Shown piece after piece: positions 34,462 through 43,904 of a DNA stretch of 64,000 nucleotides (its first letter is position 1; every line of letters starts with the position of its first letter). This DNA comes from Microvirga sp. 3-52 (lineage in GTDB: Bacteria > Pseudomonadota > Alphaproteobacteria > Rhizobiales > Beijerinckiaceae), in contig NZ_JAHAMK010000002.1 of NCBI RefSeq assembly GCF_018383585.1, positions 235,396 through 299,395 on the forward strand, given 5' to 3'. Both the position numbers and the translations under genes were made by a program. The notes below the pieces were generated by a model. That model did not search any database. It had not been told where the DNA came from and saw only the letters and a program-made list of their open reading frames with translations.

Positions 34462-36183
34462 TCAGGCGAACTGCGCGTCGCTCAGCCGCTTGTAAATTCC
34501 ATTGGCGGCGAGAAGCTCTTTGTGGTTGCCCTGTTCCGCGATGACGCCGTGATCGATCACGGCGATCCGGTCCGCGTTCACGATGGTGGCAAGGCGATGG
34601 GCGATGACGAGCGTCGTGCGCCCTTTCGACAACTCGGCGAGAGCCTGCTGGATCGCCCGCTCGGTCCCCGTGTCGAGGGCCGATGTTGCTTCGTCGAGGA
34701 TCAGGATTGGCGGGTTCCTGAGGAAGATGCGAGCGATGGCGAGGCGCTGCTTCTGGCCGCCCGAGAGCTTGACTCCCCGCTCGCCGATGACTGTATCGAG
34801 GCCTGCCGGCAGAGAGGCGATCACCTCGTCGAGCCGTGCCCTGCGGGCGGCCTCATGAATTTCAGCCTCCGTGGCCTCAAGCCGTCCATAAGCGATGTTC
34901 TCGCGGATTGTGCCAGCGAACAGGAAGACATCCTGTTGCACGATGCCGATCTGGCTGCGCAGAGAGCGGAGGGTCATGTCGCGAATGTCGATCCCGTCGA
35001 CGGTGATCGCGCCGCTGTCAACCTCGTAGAAGCGAGGCAGCAGCGAGCAGATAGTCGTCTTGCCCGCGCCCGATGGTCCAACGAAGGCAATGGTCTCGCC
35101 GGCGCGGATCGTCAGGTCGAGGCCCTCGAGGATGCTACGCTCCGCAGAATAGCCGAACACGACCTTCCTGTATTGAATGTCGCCTTTGAGCTTGCCGACA
35201 TCCCTCGCGCCTGGGCGGTCTGCGATGTCCGGACGCGTATCCAGGAACGTCATGTAGCGTTTGAAGCCCGCGATGCCTTTCGGATAAGTCTCGATGACTG
35301 AATTGATCTTCTCGACCGGTCTGAAAAAGACCCCGACGAGGAGCAGGAAGCCGACGAAGCCGCCGGCGGTCAATTCACCCTTGAGCACCAGATAACTGCC
35401 CGCAACCATGACGACCATCTGGATCAGCCGCATGCTGAGATAGCTCAGCGAGGTCGACGCTGCCATGATCTTGTAGGCTTCGAGCTTGGTCTTGCGATAA
35501 CCCTGGTTGTCGAGGGCGAACAGACGGCGCTCGTGATCCTCGTTGGCGAAGGCCTGGACCACGCGGATGCCGCCGACATTCTCCTCAATGCGCGCGTTGA
35601 AATCGCCGACCCGTCCGTAGAGGGCTTGCCAGTTGCGCGTCATGCGGCCGCCATAGCGTGTCGTCAGCCAGGCGGTGAGCGGAACCACCAGGGCCGTAAT
35701 CAGGGCAAGTTTCGCATTGACCGTGAACATCAGAGTAAAGGCGCCCGCCAGCGTCATCACGGCAATGAAGAGATCTTCCGGCCCGTGATGGGCGACCTCG
35801 CCGATCTCTTCCAGATCCTTGGTGAGGCGGGCTACGAGGTGGCCGGTCTTCTGGTTGTCGAAGAAGCCGAAAGAAAGCTTCTGCAGATGGTCGAAGGCCT
35901 TGCGCCGCATCTCAGTTTCGATGTTGATGCCGAGCATATGGCCCCAATAGGTCACCGTCGCCATCAGACCTGCATTGAGGATATAGATGACAAGCAACAG
36001 GGCCGAGGCGAGCGCGATGAGCCCCCACTGACCGGTCGGAAGCAGGGTGTCGATGAACAACTTGACCGCAATCGGGAAGCCAAGCTCGAGCAGGCCCGAA
36101 GCCACCGCGCAGGAGAAGTCCAGCACGAATAGCCCGCGATGTGGCCGATAGTAGGCGAAAAAGCGATTGAGCAGAGAACGCAT
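34462..36183 (-). CDS. ABC exporter, fused membrane and ATPase domains (MsbA/multidrug type)
   Basis: A 573-residue half-transporter expected to act as a homodimer. The membrane domain with about six spans covers residues about 15-300. The ATPase domain has Walker A GPSGAGKTT near residue 370, signature LSGGQKQR, Walker B ILILDEATS and the H-loop VIAHRLATI. Members export lipids, drugs or peptides. No accessory gene helps to assign a substrate. The start (MRSLLNRFFAYYRPHRG) is typical. A short hairpin TTCGCCTCAGGCGAA (34456-34470) straddles its stop. The gene shares the minus strand with fhuC upstream but with a 55-base gap. Confidence 0.88.
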   Translation of the reverse strand: MRSLLNRFFAYYRPHRGLFVLDFSCAVASGLLELGFPIAVKLFIDTLLPTGQWGLIALASALLLVIYILNAGLMATVTYWGHMLGINIETEMRRKAFDHLQKLSFGFFDNQKTGHLVARLTKDLEEIGEVAHHGPEDLFIAVMTLAGAFTLMFTVNAKLALITALVVPLTAWLTTRYGGRMTRNWQALYGRVGDFNARIEENVGGIRVVQAFANEDHERRLFALDNQGYRKTKLEAYKIMAASTSLSYLSMRLIQMVVMVAGSYLVLKGELTAGGFVGFLLLVGVFFRPVEKINSVIETYPKGIAGFKRYMTFLDTRPDIADRPGARDVGKLKGDIQYRKVVFGYSAERSILEGLDLTIRAGETIAFVGPSGAGKTTICSLLPRFYEVDSGAITVDGIDIRDMTLRSLRSQIGIVQQDVFLFAGTIRENIAYGRLEATEAEIHEAARRARLDEVIASLPAGLDTVIGERGVKLSGGQKQRLAIARIFLRNPPILILDEATSALDTGTERAIQQALAELSKGRTTLVIAHRLATIVNADRIAVIDHGVIAEQGNHKELLAANGIYKRLSDAQFA

Positions 36184-36238
36184 GGGGGACTAGGTACTGC
36201 CGGCGGCGGATCAGAGCAAGAGAGGGCTTGGTGCCGGC

Positions 36239-37048
36239 TCAGCGGACGAAGCTCACCGGCTGGCCGGTGATGGGATGCGGGATCACATCCATGGCAATGC
36301 CGTAGATAGCCTCCAACTGCTGCGGCGTCATGATCGCGTCGGGCGTGCCGCGGGCGATCAGCCGGCCTGTCTGCAGCGCCAGGATCTCATCGCAGAAGCG
36401 AGCGGCCATGTTCACGTCGTGCAGCACCACGACCACTCCGAGCCCGCGCTCGCGAGAGAGACGCTGCACGAGGGCGAGCACCTCCACCTGATGGGTGACG
36501 TCGAGCGCCGAAATCGGCTCGTCGAGCAGCAGGAACTGGGCATCCTGTGCCACCAGCATTGCCAGCCAGACTCGCTGGCGTTCACCGCCGGAGAGGGTGT
36601 CCACGAGACGATCTGCAAAAGGCTCCACGTCGGCGAGAGCCATGGCTTCCCTCACCTTCTCGCGGTCGGCTGGACCGAAGCGCCCTAAAGGTCCATGCCA
36701 GGGATACCGCCCCAGAGCCACGAGTTCCTTGACGAGCATGCCGGAGGCCGGCGGCGTCTGCTGCGGCAGATAGGCGACCCGTCTCGCAAAGGGCCGATCT
36801 CCCCAAGCCGACAATTCCCTCCCCTCGAAGGCAATGGCGCCACCGGATGCCGGCTGCTGGCGGGCCAACAGCTTGATGAGCGTCGACTTGCCCGAACCAT
36901 TGTGGCCGATCAATCCGATCACACGCCGCCCCGGGAGGGACAGCGTGAGAGGATGAAGCAGGGTGCGCCCAGGAATCGCGAAGCTGACCTCCGTCAGTTC
37001 GAACAGAGAAGCCTCGGCGGCAGGGTTGGAGTTCGAAGCGGTGGACAT
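36239..37048 (-). CDS. fhuC: Ferric hydroxamate importer ATPase
   Basis: A 269-residue ATPase of the FhuC/FepC group. Walker A GHNGSGKST at residues 48-56, signature LSGGERQR at 152-159 and Walker B FLLLDEP at 172-178. LPQQTPPASGMLVKELVALG is typical of siderophore importers. ATG 37048 is preferred to in-frame upstream starts, which overlap the receptor gene. It lies 50 bases downstream of the TonB receptor gene on the same strand, while the binding protein and permease are encoded divergently (39860-42731). Together they bring ferric hydroxamate siderophores into the cytoplasm. Confidence 0.88.
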   Translation of the reverse strand: MSTASNSNPAAEASLFELTEVSFAIPGRTLLHPLTLSLPGRRVIGLIGHNGSGKSTLIKLLARQQPASGGAIAFEGRELSAWGDRPFARRVAYLPQQTPPASGMLVKELVALGRYPWHGPLGRFGPADREKVREAMALADVEPFADRLVDTLSGGERQRVWLAMLVAQDAQFLLLDEPISALDVTHQVEVLALVQRLSRERGLGVVVVLHDVNMAARFCDEILALQTGRLIARGTPDAIMTPQQLEAIYGIAMDVIPHPITGQPVSFVR

Positions 37049-37098
37049 GGGTTTAGGCACGGAGATGAGGGCGCCGCCTCGATACGGCGCCCTACACG

Positions 37099-39279
37099 TC
37101 ACCACTTGTAGCTCGCCTTCAGCGTTGCGACCCGACCGGCACCGTAGTTGCAGGTGTACTGCGTGTCGCAGGATGATACATATTCGTTGTCGAGGAGGTT
37201 GTTGACGTTGAGCGCCACCGTGAAGTTGTCCCGCGTGTAGCGGATACCGGCATCGAACACGGTCGCGGCGGGCACCTTCAGGGTGTTCTCGTTGTCCACA
37301 TAGGAGAAGCCGACATAGCGGACGCCGGCCCCGAGACCGAGACCTTTGAACGGGCCCTCCTGTACCGTATAGTCCAGCCAGCCCGACGCCAGGATCTCCG
37401 GAACCACGTTAGGGCGGTTGCCAATCAGCGCGACATTGGAATCCTCGGTGATCTCGATGTCATAGGCCGTAAAGGCGGCGATCGCCTTCAGGCCTTCCGT
37501 GATGTTGGCCTGCGCTTCGATCTCAAAGCCGCGCGAGCGCACCTCGCCCAACTGGGCCTCGAAGAAAGAATGCTCCGGGTCAGCCGTGGTAACGTTCTGA
37601 CGCGTGAGATCGAACAGAGCCGCCGTGATCAGGCCATCGAAGAAGGTCGGCCGATATTTGAGGCCGACTTCATACTGCTGACCAGTTTCGGGCTCGAATG
37701 ATTCACCGAAGAAATCGGAGCCAATGACGGGGTTGAAGGAGCGCGACACGGCAACATAGGGCGTCATCCCGTTGGCGAACTCATAGCCCAGTCCCAGGCG
37801 GCCGCTGAACTCGCCGGTGTTGTCGGTAAAGTTCGCTCTTCCGACTTTGTCGGTGCTCTCGGTGCTGACACGGTCGTAGCGCCCATTCAGGGTCGCAATC
37901 CAGCCGCCGAAGCGGATCTGATCCTGAGCATAGAACCCGAGCTGGTTCATGGTCAGGTCCTGGTCGAGGTAAGGAACCGTCGGCCCCTGAGGCGCACCAT
38001 AGACCGGATTGACGGGGCTGATCGGCGTCCCACCGCCCGAAGCCTGGATGTGATCCAAGTTGTAGTACTTATAGTCCAGGCCGAGCAGCAGCGTGTGGCC
38101 GAGCGGCCCTGTGTTGAACTTCGCTTCTGCCTGATTGTCGAGGGAGAGCGTGTTCACCACCGTATGGTGGTTAAAGCCGATGCGGTAGAGCAGGAAGTCA
38201 GGCGCCACGGGCGTGGCAACCGGGAAACCGGTCGCCGGGTCGAGATAGCCGTACGGATAGGGACCACGCTCCTTTGAATCCGTATGGGCGTACCGGAAGT
38301 TCTGTCGGAGCGTCCAGACGTCATTGACGGCATGCTCGAACTCGTAGCCGATCATCGCCTGCTCGCGGCGGTAGAGATCGACCGCGGGCTCATTGTAGTA
38401 GAACCGGCGCGAGATACGTCCGAACGGCGCCGGAACGACTGTGCCGACATAGGGAAGGAAGCCTCCCGTGTGGGTGAGATCCATGTGCTGGTAGGACCCG
38501 AGCACGGTCAGCTCGGTACCCGCATTGGGCCTGAACGTGAGAGCTGGCGCGATTACGCCGCGGAAATCCTCGGCTTCCCTCGTCTCCCAGCCGCCTCCGG
38601 ACACCTTGCCGGTCAGGCGGTAGGACCAGATCTTGTCCTTATCGAGCGCGCCGCCGAGATCGAAGGCCGCATAGCCGTTACCCCAGGAGTTGATCCCCGT
38701 CTCGACATAACGAAGCGGCTCGACTGTCGGGCGCTTGCTCACAAGATTGATCAAGCCTCCCGAAGCGCTGCCACCATAGAGAGCGGCAGCAGGTCCCTTG
38801 AGAACCTCGATGCGCTCCAGGATGAATGGATCGATAAAGAATCCGCCGAACCCGTATTGATAGAGCGGCAGATTGTTGAGGAAAACGCCCGTCTGGCCGG
38901 CATCGAAGCCACGGATGTAGAACCAGTCGGTGTCGGAATCCTCACCGAAGGGCTGCGCAAAGACGCCGGCCGTGTAGCGCAGAGCCTCGTCGACCTTCTG
39001 CGCCTGCCGGTCTTCTATCTCCTCGCGGCCGATCACCGAAACCGCCTGCGGAATTTCCTCGATGGGCGTGTCAGTCTTGGAGCCTGTTGCCGTGCGGTTG
39101 GGAACATAGCCATTCACCGGTCCGGTCGCGGTGCCGCCCTGCCCTTCGACAGTGACGGTTTCCAGCGCGATCTCGCCGGACGCAGGCTGCATCTGAGCCA
39201 TGGATGGCCCGCTCGATGCCACCATCACGGCAAGCGAGACCAAGCTCACTCCCATACTCAACACATAACGACAATTCAT
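37099..39279 (-). CDS. TonB-dependent siderophore receptor (FhuA-like)
   Basis: A 726-residue outer-membrane receptor. After a signal peptide (ending near PSMAQMQ) comes a TonB-box-like segment, then the plug domain (SVIGREEIEDRQAQKVDEAL, WFYIRGFD, ERIEVLKGPAALYGG with the usual extra Ala) and a 22-strand barrel ending in ATLKASYKW with the terminal aromatic residue. No N-terminal signalling (STN) domain is present, so it does not signal to a FecI/FecR pair. ATG 39279 follows GGGGG; a longer version from 39306 is possible. Its promoter region contains phased TAAA repeats. Neighbouring fhuCDB suggests a hydroxamate ligand. Confidence 0.9.
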   Translation of the reverse strand: MNCRYVLSMGVSLVSLAVMVASSGPSMAQMQPASGEIALETVTVEGQGGTATGPVNGYVPNRTATGSKTDTPIEEIPQAVSVIGREEIEDRQAQKVDEALRYTAGVFAQPFGEDSDTDWFYIRGFDAGQTGVFLNNLPLYQYGFGGFFIDPFILERIEVLKGPAAALYGGSASGGLINLVSKRPTVEPLRYVETGINSWGNGYAAFDLGGALDKDKIWSYRLTGKVSGGGWETREAEDFRGVIAPALTFRPNAGTELTVLGSYQHMDLTHTGGFLPYVGTVVPAPFGRISRRFYYNEPAVDLYRREQAMIGYEFEHAVNDVWTLRQNFRYAHTDSKERGPYPYGYLDPATGFPVATPVAPDFLLYRIGFNHHTVVNTLSLDNQAEAKFNTGPLGHTLLLGLDYKYYNLDHIQASGGGTPISPVNPVYGAPQGPTVPYLDQDLTMNQLGFYAQDQIRFGGWIATLNGRYDRVSTESTDKVGRANFTDNTGEFSGRLGLGYEFANGMTPYVAVSRSFNPVIGSDFFGESFEPETGQQYEVGLKYRPTFFDGLITAALFDLTRQNVTTADPEHSFFEAQLGEVRSRGFEIEAQANITEGLKAIAAFTAYDIEITEDSNVALIGNRPNVVPEILASGWLDYTVQEGPFKGLGLGAGVRYVGFSYVDNENTLKVPAATVFDAGIRYTRDNFTVALNVNNLLDNEYVSSCDTQYTCNYGAGRVATLKASYKW

Positions 39280-39400
39280 AGCTGCCCCCAAGGCTTTCAG
39301 TCGCATCGAGGTCTGCTGAAACCTCACATGCGCGCGCAATCGGCGGATTGCTGGTCCGGGCGACTGACTATGGTTTCCGCTGGGTTCAGGCAAGAGCTAT

Positions 39401-39445
39401 GTTTTAAAACTACTCTAAACTGCATTCTAAAATGATTATAAACTG
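39401..39445. promoter_or_regulatory. Four phased TAAA repeats, candidate iron-responsive operator
   Basis: TAAA cores lie at 39405, 39416, 39428 and 39439, spaced 11, 12 and 11 bases, so all are on one face of the helix. Flanks are similar (CTCTAAACTG, TTCTAAAATG, TTATAAACTG), and GTTTTAAAAC is a perfect palindrome. A perfect TATAAT on the minus strand (39440-39435) overlaps the last copy, a likely -10 box for the receptor gene. TTCTAAA resembles half of the Irr/ICE motif known in this order. The factor is not identified. Confidence 0.55.
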
Positions 39446-39859
39446 TAGATAAGCTCTTTATATCTATTACAAACTGCGCCTGTTACTATATTGGGCCGGA
39501 AAGCAGACTTGTGGATCATGAGCCACGTCGCTCTCATCGACGGGCGGATCGGGGCTCGGAAGAGAAACCTTTGTGATGGAAATAGCCGCGCCTGTACTTT
39601 CAAGCATTGTTTGGAAATGTTCTAAGTTTTTACAATGATTGTGTTTTTGAGAGAAATCGATTGACGCGACAGCATCCACGGTTCATCAACCCGCTCCAGA
39701 GGATGAATGATGCTGGCGCCTACGTGATAAACAATGATCGAGAACGACATCCACTCGATCTTTGGGCCGAGACCACAGCAGCATAGTATTTGCGACCAAA
39801 ATAGAAGTATAAATCATCCATCGTAGAAAGACCTGTAGGATCTTCTCCTGGTACGTCGA
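39446..39859. other. AT-richer intergenic region before fhuD
   Basis: About 410 bases between the repeat block and fhuD, clearly richer in A and T than its surroundings. I see no gene with recognisable features. Small open frames here (such as a 70-codon one at 39467-39679 on the minus strand) have no ribosome site or family pattern. It presumably holds the fhuD promoter. Confidence 0.5.
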
Positions 39860-40771
39860 ATGCCAACGCAGCCATATTCCGCACGAAATGCATTCGCGTT
39901 GACCCGACGCAGCTTCCTTGGCGCCGCAATCGGCTCTTCCATCATCGGCAAGGTCCAAGCGAAACCCCACCGGCGGATTGCCGTCGTCGATTGGGCCATG
40001 TTCGAGACCTTACTCGCCTTGGACGTCGAGCCTGTTGCAGCCACGGAACTCGTACAGTTTCGAAAGATCGCGGTCGAACCGCATGTGCCGGCGCAGGTTG
40101 CCGATCTCGGTCTTCGCGGCTCGCCAAACTTCGAAATGCTGCGCCTCTCCAATCCCGATCTGATCATCAGCTCGCGCTGGTTTACATGGGCGCAGGACAA
40201 CCTCGAACAAATCGCTCCTGTCGTGTCCTATTCGGTCTACGAACCAGGTCGTCCCCCCTATGCCTCAGCCGCGCAGATCACCCTGGCCTTGGGAGAGCGT
40301 CTTGGACGCAAGCAGCGGGCGCAGGCGTATGTGGACATCTCATTTCTCGAGCTCGCGCAGGCTCGCCTGCGTGTCGCCGACAGGACGGCACGACCCGTTT
40401 TCCTGATCAATCTCGGCGACGCACGCCACTTCAGGGTCTTCGGCACCGACAGCATGTTCGGCGACGTTCTCCAGCGCCTCGGCTTCACGAATGCCTGGCC
40501 GAAAGCGACCAGCTACGCGGCGGCCGCTCCTATTCCCCTGGAAGCTCTCGCGGAAGTGCCCAAGGCATCGATCGTCATCATCTCTCCGGTTCCGCCGGAT
40601 GCGCGCAGCACCCTCGCGAATAGCCCATTGTGGAATGCCTTTCCGGCCGTTCGAGAAGGACGTGTCGCGACGCTGCCACCCGTAAACCCCTTCGGCGCAC
40701 TTCCCGCCGCAAGGCGTTTTGCGCGCGTGTTAACCGAAGCGCTCTTCGCCCTTGGAGAACCGAATGGTTAG
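39860..40771 (+). CDS. fhuD: Ferric hydroxamate-binding protein
   Basis: A 303-residue periplasmic binding protein of the FhuD/BtuF type (two lobes joined by a long helix). The Tat-type signal TRRSFLGAAIGSSIIG precedes HRRIAVVDWAMFETLLAL, which is the typical FhuD start. Later NPDLIISSRW and the C-terminal LPPVNPFGALPAARRFARVL also match. It delivers ferric hydroxamates to FhuB. Its end overlaps the fhuB start by 8 bases. The ribosome site at the chosen ATG is weak. Confidence 0.88.
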   Translation: MPTQPYSARNAFALTRRSFLGAAIGSSIIGKVQAKPHRRIAVVDWAMFETLLALDVEPVAATELVQFRKIAVEPHVPAQVADLGLRGSPNFEMLRLSNPDLIISSRWFTWAQDNLEQIAPVVSYSVYEPGRPPYASAAQITLALGERLGRKQRAQAYVDISFLELAQARLRVADRTARPVFLINLGDARHFRVFGTDSMFGDVLQRLGFTNAWPKATSYAAAAPIPLEALAEVPKASIVIISPVPPDARSTLANSPLWNAFPAVREGRVATLPPVNPFGALPAARRFARVLTEALFALGEPNG

Positions 40772-42731
40772 GGCAATTTCGCAAAGGCCATCGGCTCTCG
40801 CGTGGCTCATGGCCGCTGCCGTCGCCATGGGTCTGTGCTGGTATCAGGTTGTGAACCTGCTTCCACTGTCAGACGGCCGGGGCTTCGAGCTGAATCGCAT
40901 CCTTTTGTTCAACAGCGTTCTCCCTCGTGCTGCCGTCGCACTGCTCTCCGGTGCTGCCCTTGGACTGTCCGGCGCCCTGTTGCAGCAGGTTCTTCGCAAC
41001 CCCATCGCGGATCCGTCGACGCTCGGCATCTCGGCAGGCGCGCAGTTCGCCATGACCACCGCCACCTTGTTTGCGCCGGCACTCATGGACAGCGCACGCG
41101 AGACCGTCGCGCTGCTCGGGGGCTTGGCGGTCGTCGCCTTTCTCATCACCGTTACCTGGAAGCGCGGGCTTGAGCCTATCACGGTCGTTCTCGCCGGCAT
41201 GGTTGTTTCCCTGATTGCCATGGCATTGAGCGCGACGCTGATCCTCGCGAACGGCGAATACATGATGTCTCTTCTCATCTGGGGCAGCGGTTCACTCACC
41301 CAGCAGGGCTGGGACCACGCTCAGGCGATTGCGCTCGCGCTGTCAGTTTCCCTTCTCGCAGCCTTCCTCCTGATTCGCCCGCTGGAGATCCTGGGACTTG
41401 ATGATGCGAGTGCGCGCAGCCTAGGGGTCAATCTCCTGTCCCTGCGGCTCCTCGCGCTTGCCGTCGCCGTGTGGCTTGCCACGACCGTCACGGCGGAAGT
41501 CGGCGTCATCGGTTTCATCGGCTTGGCAGCTCCCGCTTTCGCCCGATTGTGCGGCGCACGCAGTCAGAAAAACGTTTTCGTAGCAGCGCCGCTCATCGGA
41601 GCGGCCATCTTATGGCTGGCGGATGGTCTCGTGCAGCTTGCGGCGGCCGGGTCGGCAGAGATGGTACCGACAGGAGCCGCGACTGCGCTGCTCGGCGGAC
41701 CGCTCCTCCTCTATCTGCTCCCGCGCCTGCGGCTTGCTCGTCACGCATCCGTGTCCATGTCGCCCTCACCTGTGCGACGGCTCGCTCGGCCACTCCTCCC
41801 GCTGCTTGTGATCCTGTTCCTCGTTCTGGGCATGATCGTGTCGGCTCTGCTTGTCGGACGCGGACCGGATGGCTGGAGCGTTGCGACCGGTCAGCTTCTC
41901 GACGACCTCCTCCCGTTCCGCGCACCGCGCATCGCTGCGGCAGCGGTCGCCGGGGCCATGCTGGCTGCGGCCGGAATGATCCTGCAGCGGATGACGGATA
42001 ATCCTCTTGCGAGCCCGGAGGTACTGGGCGTCAGCGCTGGCGCTGGAGTAGGTTTGGCAGCCGTCCTCTTCACATTTCCTGCGCCGACCATGGGCACACG
42101 GCTGACCGGTGCCGTGATTGGCGTCCTGGTTGCCCTAATCGCGCTTCTCTCGGTCGCCGGGCAGCAGGAGAAGAATTCGGAGCGCCTCCTCCTTGGAGGC
42201 CTTGCGGTCGGAGCGCTTTGCAACGCTCTCGTCAACGCAGCGATGATCACGGGCGATGCCCGCGCCTTTCAGCTCCTGGCCTGGATCAGCGGCTCGACCA
42301 ATCAAACCACGTGGACGGAGGCCTCTGCCGCACTCGCGGTGGCTCTGGCTCTGCTGGGACTGCTGCCCCTCATGACGCGCTGGCTCGAAATCCTGCCTCT
42401 GGGAGCCGACCATGCACGCGCTGTCGGATTGCCGCTTCAAATGACCCGCATGACCCTGACCCTGTTTGCCGCAGGCCTCACGGCCGCGGCTTCACTCATC
42501 GTCGGTCCTTTGAGCTTCGTCGGGCTCGTCGCTCCCCACATGGCGCGGCTGCTCGGCTTCGGTCGTGCCCATCATCAACTGCTGGCGGCTATCCTGATCG
42601 GAGCCGGGCTGATGACCGGAGCCGACTGGCTCTCCCGAATCGTCTCCTTTCCCTACCAACTCCCGTTGGGTCTTTTCGCTTCGCTCATCGGCGGACCGTA
42701 TCTGATCTGGCTTTTGCGTCGAAACCGATAG
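40764..42731 (+). CDS. fhuB: Ferric hydroxamate importer permease, fused double-length FhuB
   Basis: A 655-residue integral membrane protein made of two homologous FecCD-type halves. Each half carries the same signature: SGAALGLSGALLQQVLRNP (first) and GAMLAAAGMILQRMTDNP (second), followed by P-T/E-LG-SAGA. About twenty membrane segments are expected. The fused form is specific to FhuB, which supports a hydroxamate siderophore rather than B12 or catecholate. ATG 40764 follows GGAGA, and TTG 40752 is less likely. It overlaps fhuD and is followed by the siderophore-interacting protein after 17 bases. Confidence 0.92.
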   Translation: MVRAISQRPSALAWLMAAAVAMGLCWYQVVNLLPLSDGRGFELNRILLFNSVLPRAAVALLSGAALGLSGALLQQVLRNPIADPSTLGISAGAQFAMTTATLFAPALMDSARETVALLGGLAVVAFLITVTWKRGLEPITVVLAGMVVSLIAMALSATLILANGEYMMSLLIWGSGSLTQQGWDHAQAIALALSVSLLAAFLLIRPLEILGLDDASARSLGVNLLSLRLLALAVAVWLATTVTAEVGVIGFIGLAAPAFARLCGARSQKNVFVAAPLIGAAILWLADGLVQLAAAGSAEMVPTGAATALLGGPLLLYLLPRLRLARHASVSMSPSPVRRLARPLLPLLVILFLVLGMIVSALLVGRGPDGWSVATGQLLDDLLPFRAPRIAAAAVAGAMLAAAGMILQRMTDNPLASPEVLGVSAGAGVGLAAVLFTFPAPTMGTRLTGAVIGVLVALIALLSVAGQQEKNSERLLLGGLAVGALCNALVNAAMITGDARAFQLLAWISGSTNQTTWTEASAALAVALALLGLLPLMTRWLEILPLGADHARAVGLPLQMTRMTLTLFAAGLTAAASLIVGPLSFVGLVAPHMARLLGFGRAHHQLLAAILIGAGLMTGADWLSRIVSFPYQLPLGLFASLIGGPYLIWLLRRNR

Positions 42732-42748
42732 ATGGAGCACCATAGTCC

Positions 42749-43846
42749 ATGGAACAAACGATGAGATCACCCGTCCTTCGGGCCGAGGCGAGGGTCACAC
42801 TCGCAGGTCCCCTTCAGATGATGGACATGCTTTGCGATCATTTCATCGAACACGGCAGGGTGCATCGGTCCAATCGCTCCGCCCGAGTGGAGTTCGATTA
42901 TGGCGTTGCATCGGTCGAAGCGGATGACGAAACTCTCCACCTTCGTGCGGAGGGCACTGATGCTACGGGCCTCGCTTACGTCAAGTGGAGCCTTGCGGAG
43001 CATATTTTGGGTTTCGTGGAGGGCGAGACACCTCGCATCGTCTGGTCCGGCGATGGTGTTGCCGGAGCACCGCTCCCCTACTTCCGCGAAATGCGCGTGG
43101 TCAGCGCGACCAACATCACGCCACGCATGCGGAGGGTGAGGCTCAAGGGCGCGGATCTCGCGCGCTTTGCGGTCGGCGGCATGCATGTACGGCTCCTGTT
43201 TCCTCCGAAGCCCGGTGTCGTTCCACAATGGCCGGTGATGGGTGAGGACGGGCGGCCCGTCTGGTCGAAGGGAGCGGATCGGCCCGTGATGCGGATCTAT
43301 ACGATCCGCGAACTCGATTTGGAGAACGGCGAGATCGATATCGATTTCGTCCTGCACGAAGGCGACGATACGCCCGGCTCGACCTGGGCTCAACAGGCAT
43401 GCCCCGGGGATGTCGTCGGAGTGATGGGACCGGGCGGTGGCGACCTTCCGCCTGCCGACTGGTATCTATTTGCCGGCGACGAGACCGCGCTTCCGGCCAT
43501 CAGCCGCGTCCTGGCGGAACTCCCGGCCGAGTGCAAAGCAACCGTCCTGCTCGAGGTCGCAGATGCGAGCGAGGAGCAGCCTCTTCGCTCCGCCGCCGCG
43601 CTTGACATACGCTGGATGCACCGGAACGGGGCGCCGGCGGGAACGACGTCCCTGATCGAGGATGCGGTCCGCGGGATCACCATGCCATCGGACAAGACGC
43701 GTCGCTTCATCTGGGCCGGCTGCGAGCAGAAAAGCTGCCGATGCCTGAAGAAGCTCCTGCGCAAGGAGTGGAAGGTGCCGACCTCAGAGCATCAGGTCGT
43801 TGCCTATTGGCGTGCCGGCCATACGGCCGATCAGGTCGAGCATTGA
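42749..43846 (+). CDS. Siderophore-interacting protein with N-terminal DUF2218 domain
   Basis: A 365-residue cytoplasmic protein. Residues 1-100 form a DUF2218 domain (HFIEHGRVHRSNRSARVEFD). Residues about 105-360 are the FAD-binding/SIP reductase: FREMRVVSATNITPRMRRVR, the FAD site MRIYTIRELD, then the C-terminal NAD(P)H part ending in TSEHQVVAYWRAG. SIP proteins reduce ferric siderophores to release iron after import. It is the last gene of the fhuD-fhuB operon. The stop is followed 6 bases later by a strong hairpin. The function of DUF2218 is unknown to me. Confidence 0.88.
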   Translation: MEQTMRSPVLRAEARVTLAGPLQMMDMLCDHFIEHGRVHRSNRSARVEFDYGVASVEADDETLHLRAEGTDATGLAYVKWSLAEHILGFVEGETPRIVWSGDGVAGAPLPYFREMRVVSATNITPRMRRVRLKGADLARFAVGGMHVRLLFPPKPGVVPQWPVMGEDGRPVWSKGADRPVMRIYTIRELDLENGEIDIDFVLHEGDDTPGSTWAQQACPGDVVGVMGPGGGDLPPADWYLFAGDETALPAISRVLAELPAECKATVLLEVADASEEQPLRSAAALDIRWMHRNGAPAGTTSLIEDAVRGITMPSDKTRRFIWAGCEQKSCRCLKKLLRKEWKVPTSEHQVVAYWRAGHTADQVEH

Positions 43847-43852
43847 AAACGG

Positions 43853-43878
43853 GCCGCAGGGACGAGCGTCCCTGCGGC
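43853..43878 (-). terminator. Perfect 12-bp hairpin, terminator between convergent units
   Basis: GCCGCAGGGACG and CGTCCCTGCGGC are separated by only two bases. Read on the minus strand the stem is followed by CCGTTTTC, giving a U-run, so it best terminates transcription arriving from the M32 peptidase side. It also sits directly after the siderophore-interacting protein stop on the plus strand, so it may work in both directions. Confidence 0.75.
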
Positions 43879-43904
43879 TCCTCCACAGGATTGCCCGGAT
43901 TGGC

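Noticed and set aside
39467-39679. A 70-codon minus-strand open frame in the fhuA-fhuD gap
   Set aside because: No ribosome site, no recognisable motif, and located in low-GC regulatory DNA.
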